Shown: one piece after another, positions 20,727 to 23,180 of the stretch
How positions within the stretch are numbered: the stretch's first letter is position 1
Layout of the letters: every line of letters begins with the position of its first letter
Source: Cacconaster sp045641345
Lineage (GTDB): Bacteria; Bacteroidota; Bacteroidia; Bacteroidales; UBA932
Direction: 5' to 3'
Assembly (NCBI GenBank): GCA_045641345.1
Contig: JAZUGR010000010.1
Span: 1-23,180 of the forward strand
Length of the DNA stretch: 23,180 nucleotides
Translations under genes and position numbers: made by a program
Notes under the pieces: model-generated
The model's database searches: none
Told to the model about the DNA's origin: nothing
Seen by the model: only the letters and a program-made list of their open reading frames with translations

Positions 20727-22274
20727 ATGGACAAGGACCTCATTATCGATGTCGGACAGGACAAGGTCGCTCTCGCCCTGCTGGAGAACCATCGTCTCAT
20801 AGAATACAATACCGAAGACGTTTCCGGCAAGGGATACAACGTCGGCGATGTCTATATCGGCAAGGTCAAGAAAATAATCCCGTCGCTGAATGCCGCATTC
20901 GTGGATATCGGCGATGAGAAGGACGCTTTTGTCCATTACTTCGACCTGGGGCTGAATTTCAAGGCATTCGACCAGTTCGCCCGTCTGATCAACGCCAACA
21001 CCGATGCAAAAACGCTCTTTTCGGGGCTCAAGATCAATGATATCCTCGAAAAGGAGGGCAAGATATCCGACCATCTCACCCCCGGGCAGCCGATTATCGT
21101 GCAGATAGTCAAGGAGCCCATTTCCACGAAAGGCTCGAGGCTTACGGCCGAAATCTCAATTGCGGGCCGCAACATAGTGCTGCTGCCTTTCGCCGAGAAG
21201 GTGAGCATTTCCCAGAAAATTCAGTCGAAGGAGGAGCGCAAGCGTCTCGAGAGGCTTGTCTACAGCATCCTCCCCAAGAATTATGGCGTGATAATCCGCA
21301 CTGTCGCCGAAGGTAAGAAGGCCGCCGTGCTGGATGCCGAGCTCAAGGGACTCGTCCGCAAGTGGGAGGATTCCTGGAAGATTCTGGCCCAGACCAAGAA
21401 AGTGTGTCAGCTCTTCTCCGAAAACACCAGAACCACTACAATGCTCCGCGATTTGCTGAATGATTCGTTCAGCAACATATATGTCAACGACGAGGCTCTG
21501 GAACGTGAGATTGCCGATTATGTCGCCACCATCGCCCCCGAGCAGGTCGGCATAGTCAGGCACTACAAGGGCAGCGAGCCGATTTTCGACCATTTCGACG
21601 TTACCCGTCAGATCAAGGGGGCTTTCGGCAAGATAGTCTCGATCAAGAAAGGGGCTTATCTCGTGATAGAGCACACCGAAGCTCTCCACGTCATAGACGT
21701 TAACAGCGGAATCCGCACCAAATCGGCCGACCAGGAAGACAATTCGCTTGAAGTCAACCTCAATGCGGCCGAGGAGATTGCGCGTCAGATGCGCCTCCGC
21801 GACATGGGCGGCATCGTGATCGTGGATTTCATAGATATGGATTCCCCGGACCACCGTGCACAGCTCTTCAAGCATATGCAGGAACTTATGGAAACGGACC
21901 GCGCCAAGCACACCGTCCTTCCCCTTACCAAGTTCGGCCTTATGCAGATAACCCGTCAGAGGGTGCGCCCGGTTACCGAAATAGAGACTCTCGAAACGTG
22001 TCCCACCTGCCACGGAACTGGCAAGGTCGGTCCCACTCTCCTCGAAGACGAGGTGCTCGAGAGGCAGTTGGCCTTTTTCGTCAAGGAAAAGGGTGTCAGG
22101 CGTCTCGTACTCCGCGTCAGCCCGATACTCGAGGCGTATCTCACGAAGGGATGGAACAGTTACCGGCGCAAGTGGTCGCGCAAGTACAAGTGCAGCATCA
22201 AGGTGGAGCCGGATACCGGGTACTCCATTCTCCAGACAACCTGGACGGACGCTTCCGGTGTGGCTTTGGAATAA
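20727..22274 (+). CDS. rng: Ribonuclease E/G family endoribonuclease
   Basis: A 515-residue Rne/Rng enzyme that cuts single-stranded RNA in rRNA maturation and mRNA decay. An S1-like RNA-binding domain (about 36-125, with GYNVGDVYIGKV) is inserted in the N-terminal RNase H-like region. The catalytic metal ligands are Asp324 in HVIDVNSG and Asp367 in VIVDFID, spaced 43 residues apart as in E. coli RNase E. The zinc-link CPTC (425-428) is present and a short RNase G-type C-terminal domain follows. No long RNase E-like scaffold tail exists. A weak AGAAAG precedes the ATG. It sits directly behind the hairpin at 20685-20714. Confidence 0.95.
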   Translation: MDKDLIIDVGQDKVALALLENHRLIEYNTEDVSGKGYNVGDVYIGKVKKIIPSLNAAFVDIGDEKDAFVHYFDLGLNFKAFDQFARLINANTDAKTLFSGLKINDILEKEGKISDHLTPGQPIIVQIVKEPISTKGSRLTAEISIAGRNIVLLPFAEKVSISQKIQSKEERKRLERLVYSILPKNYGVIIRTVAEGKKAAVLDAELKGLVRKWEDSWKILAQTKKVCQLFSENTRTTTMLRDLLNDSFSNIYVNDEALEREIADYVATIAPEQVGIVRHYKGSEPIFDHFDVTRQIKGAFGKIVSIKKGAYLVIEHTEALHVIDVNSGIRTKSADQEDNSLEVNLNAAEEIARQMRLRDMGGIVIVDFIDMDSPDHRAQLFKHMQELMETDRAKHTVLPLTKFGLMQITRQRVRPVTEIETLETCPTCHGTGKVGPTLLEDEVLERQLAFFVKEKGVRRLVLRVSPILEAYLTKGWNSYRRKWSRKYKCSIKVEPDTGYSILQTTWTDASGVALE

Positions 22275-22295
22275 CACAAACTTACCATATATAAT

Positions 22296-22499
22296 ATGGC
22301 GAACGTCAACTCTGAAAATTGCGGCGAAGACCTCAAGAGGGTTTTCCGCAAGTCCATCCTTTTCAACAGGCGCGAACTTGCCGCCATCAACCAGTTCTGC
22401 GGCAAGTACGGCATCAGGTCAAAGTCTTCTTTTTTCAGAAGCATAATAATGGAGCATATCATAGCCCAGTCAAACGAGAATTATCCCAAACTTTTTTAA
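22296..22499 (+). CDS. Small ribbon-helix-helix-like protein
   Basis: A 67-residue soluble protein. Residues about 16-55 (VFRKSILFN, then RRELAAINQFCGKYG, then KSSFFRSIIMEHII) read as a strand followed by two helices, the pattern of ribbon-helix-helix DNA-binding proteins. The Phe-rich second helix ends with hydrophobic dimer-type residues. I do not recognise a named family. It starts 21 bases after rng and ends 3 bases before the secreted TSCPD gene, so it is probably co-expressed with both. A function as a transcription regulator is inference from shape only. Confidence 0.62.
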   Translation: MANVNSENCGEDLKRVFRKSILFNRRELAAINQFCGKYGIRSKSSFFRSIIMEHIIAQSNENYPKLF

Positions 22500-22502
22500 G
22501 AT

Positions 22503-22895
22503 ATGAAAAAGATGTTACTGTTTGCGGCAATGTTTCTGTCGCTGTCACTTTTCTGCCAGTGTGCCTGTGCCGAGGGCAGGATAGTCTCGGACGTGATGAA
22601 GAACGGTGAGCGGATCGTGCATTACCAGCCCGATGAAACGGTGTGCGCCGTGGATATCGAGGTGCATACCAGGGGGGATGTAATCACCTACTATAGGGCA
22701 GTACGCGGATGCAGCGGCAACTCAAGGGGGATCGGGGCCCTCGTCAAGGGGATGAAGGTCGATGAGGCCATCTCCCGTCTGGAGGGTATTCCTTGCGGAA
22801 ACCGCCCCACTTCGTGCCCTGACCAGCTTGCGCAGGCCTTGAAGGCCATGAAGAAGAGTTCTCCCGATGCGCGGCAGAAATCCGTAAAAAAATAA
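22503..22895 (+). CDS. Secreted TSCPD-domain protein
   Basis: A 130-residue protein with an N-terminal signal peptide: MKKM, a hydrophobic core to about residue 18, and cleavage predicted after ACA at 23. The mature part is a TSCPD domain, homologous to the protein at 3540-3833. Shared blocks are GCSGN (69-73), EAISRLEGI (88-96) and TSCPDQLA (103-110). Of the eight cysteines in the cytoplasmic paralogue, this one keeps four (48, 70, 98, 105) in the mature part. A Lys-rich tail follows. Cys20 and Cys22 in the signal region do not make a good lipobox. It follows the small RHH-like gene by 3 bases. Export of this usually cytoplasmic domain is unusual, and its role is unknown. Confidence 0.75.
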   Translation: MKKMLLFAAMFLSLSLFCQCACAEGRIVSDVMKNGERIVHYQPDETVCAVDIEVHTRGDVITYYRAVRGCSGNSRGIGALVKGMKVDEAISRLEGIPCGNRPTSCPDQLAQALKAMKKSSPDARQKSVKK

Positions 22896-22929
22896 TTTTT
22901 GAGTCAAGCCGTTGAAAACCACGGAAGTA

Positions 22930-22937
22930 TATATTTG
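22930..22937 (+). promoter_or_regulatory. Possible upstream rRNA promoter (-7 box)
   Basis: TATATTTG is an exact TAnnTTTG about 60 bases upstream of the second candidate, but no TTTG is found 19-21 bases before it. It could be the first of tandem rRNA promoters. Confidence 0.35.
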
Positions 22938-22972
22938 GGGCAAGAAAAATCGAAAAAATAAAGCAAAATAAT

Positions 22973-23003
22973 TTTGCTATTTCAAAAAAAAGCCTCATCT
23001 TTG
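22973..23003 (+). promoter_or_regulatory. rRNA operon promoter
   Basis: TTTG (22973-22976) and CATCTTTG (22996-23003, 7 of 8 matches to TAnnTTTG) are separated by 19 bases, the consensus spacing. An AT-rich stretch with A-tracts lies upstream, as expected for an UP-like element of a strong rRNA promoter. The leader to 16S is about 165 bases. Confidence 0.68.
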
Positions 23004-23009
23004 CGTTCC

Positions 23010-23171
23010 CGTTTCGGAACAAGCGTTCTGCACGGGTTGAGTTCATTGAAAGACTGGAATGAAAGTACAAGCAAGTACCGACTTGGGAAACCAAGTCAGA
23101 AAGAGCGAAGCGTAATTCTTTTGAAAGGATAGATCAAGTCGAGGGTTGAGCTAAGAATTATATAGTAATAT
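23010..23171 (+). other. 16S rRNA leader with two helices
   Basis: The untranslated leader between promoter and 16S contains a perfect 7-bp hairpin with a GAAA tetraloop (23080-23086/23091-23097). An 8-bp long-range helix, TAATTCTT (23113-23120) with AAGAATTA (23153-23160), closes just before the mature 16S end. Such structures commonly serve rRNA antitermination or processing. Confidence 0.6.
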
Positions 23172-23180
23172 ACAATGAAG
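23172..23180 (+). rRNA. rrs: 16S rRNA, first bases only (cut by window edge)
   Basis: The final bases, ending in ACAATGAAG, correspond to the conserved 5' end of Bacteroidetes 16S rRNA, which continues with AGTTTGATCCTGG outside the window. The mature 5' end is estimated by alignment with the E. coli 16S start. Confidence 0.65.

Noticed and set aside
21156..22277. 373-codon minus-strand frame opposite rng
   Set aside because: Antisense shadow of a complete RNase G; no promoter or family similarity.
23099..23108. GAAAGAGC, complement of a boxA-like GCTCTTT, in the rRNA leader
   Set aside because: It is in the wrong orientation for a boxA antitermination element on the rRNA transcript.
1..23180. 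CRISPR array, phage module, toxin-antitoxin or anti-phage defence island
   Set aside because: No regularly spaced repeats and no recognisable nucleases, capsid genes or toxin pairs; the small RHH-like gene has a secreted TSCPD neighbour, not a toxin.

Overview
The window looks like two pieces of DNA with different ancestry. Positions 1 to about 2,650 read as a Firmicutes/Clostridia-type genome. The promoters are sigma-70-like with 17-base spacers (TTGCAA/TATACT and TTGATT/TATAAT), and every start has a clear Shine-Dalgarno sequence (GGAG or AGAAGG). The genes are an Xaa-Pro aminopeptidase running off the left edge, a YqeG-type HAD phosphatase, and the first three quarters of a phenylacetate-CoA ligase. 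From about 2,720 to the end the DNA reads as Bacteroidales, possibly Rikenellaceae/Alistipes-like, though the genus cannot be fixed by eye. Promoters carry the Bacteroidetes -7 box TAnnTTTG, Shine-Dalgarno sequences are mostly absent, and families typical of that phylum appear (DUF4296 lipoprotein, DUF5106/thioredoxin protein, type B L31, HU followed by a tiny basic protein and RNase G). The switch falls inside one uninterrupted ligase frame, with no mobile element, so a chimeric assembly or a homologous recombination is likely.

Layout of the right-hand part. The paaK 3' portion and a double-ACT protein (2,982-3,383) end at hairpins around a 23-codon micro-ORF. A TSCPD protein (minus) and an NhaC antiporter (plus) diverge from a 39-base intergenic region. 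NhaC is coupled by ATGA to an unusual membrane-anchored acyltransferase, which converges on and overlaps a TIGR02757/DUF2400 gene (minus). That gene diverges from rpmE2 (L31 type B). A strong terminator follows, then a glmM-type phosphohexomutase coupled to a NamZ/DUF1343-like protein. tRNA-Gly(CCC) comes next and appears to head a tight operon: DUF4296 lipoprotein, amidohydrolase, deoC, coaD, and a secreted tandem-thioredoxin protein. On the minus strand, lon-ung-fbp form a compact operon read leftward. Divergent from lon, HU, a 29-residue basic protein and rng (RNase E/G) are read rightward. They are followed by a small ribbon-helix-helix-like protein and a secreted TSCPD paralogue. The window ends in the promoter and leader of an rRNA operon, at the first bases of 16S rRNA.

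Most genes are housekeeping: peptidoglycan precursor supply (glmM, possibly NamZ), CoA synthesis (coaD), deoxynucleoside catabolism (deoC), gluconeogenesis (fbp), DNA repair (ung), protein quality control (lon), and RNA processing and ribosome parts (rng, L31, the bS22/mS38-like microprotein, tRNA, rRNA). I see no CRISPR array, transposase, phage module or evident defence system. The less ordinary signals are the chimeric paaK, three start codons placed exactly five bases after a -7 box (probable leaderless mRNAs), the exported TSCPD paralogue, the two microproteins, and the hairpin just before rng.
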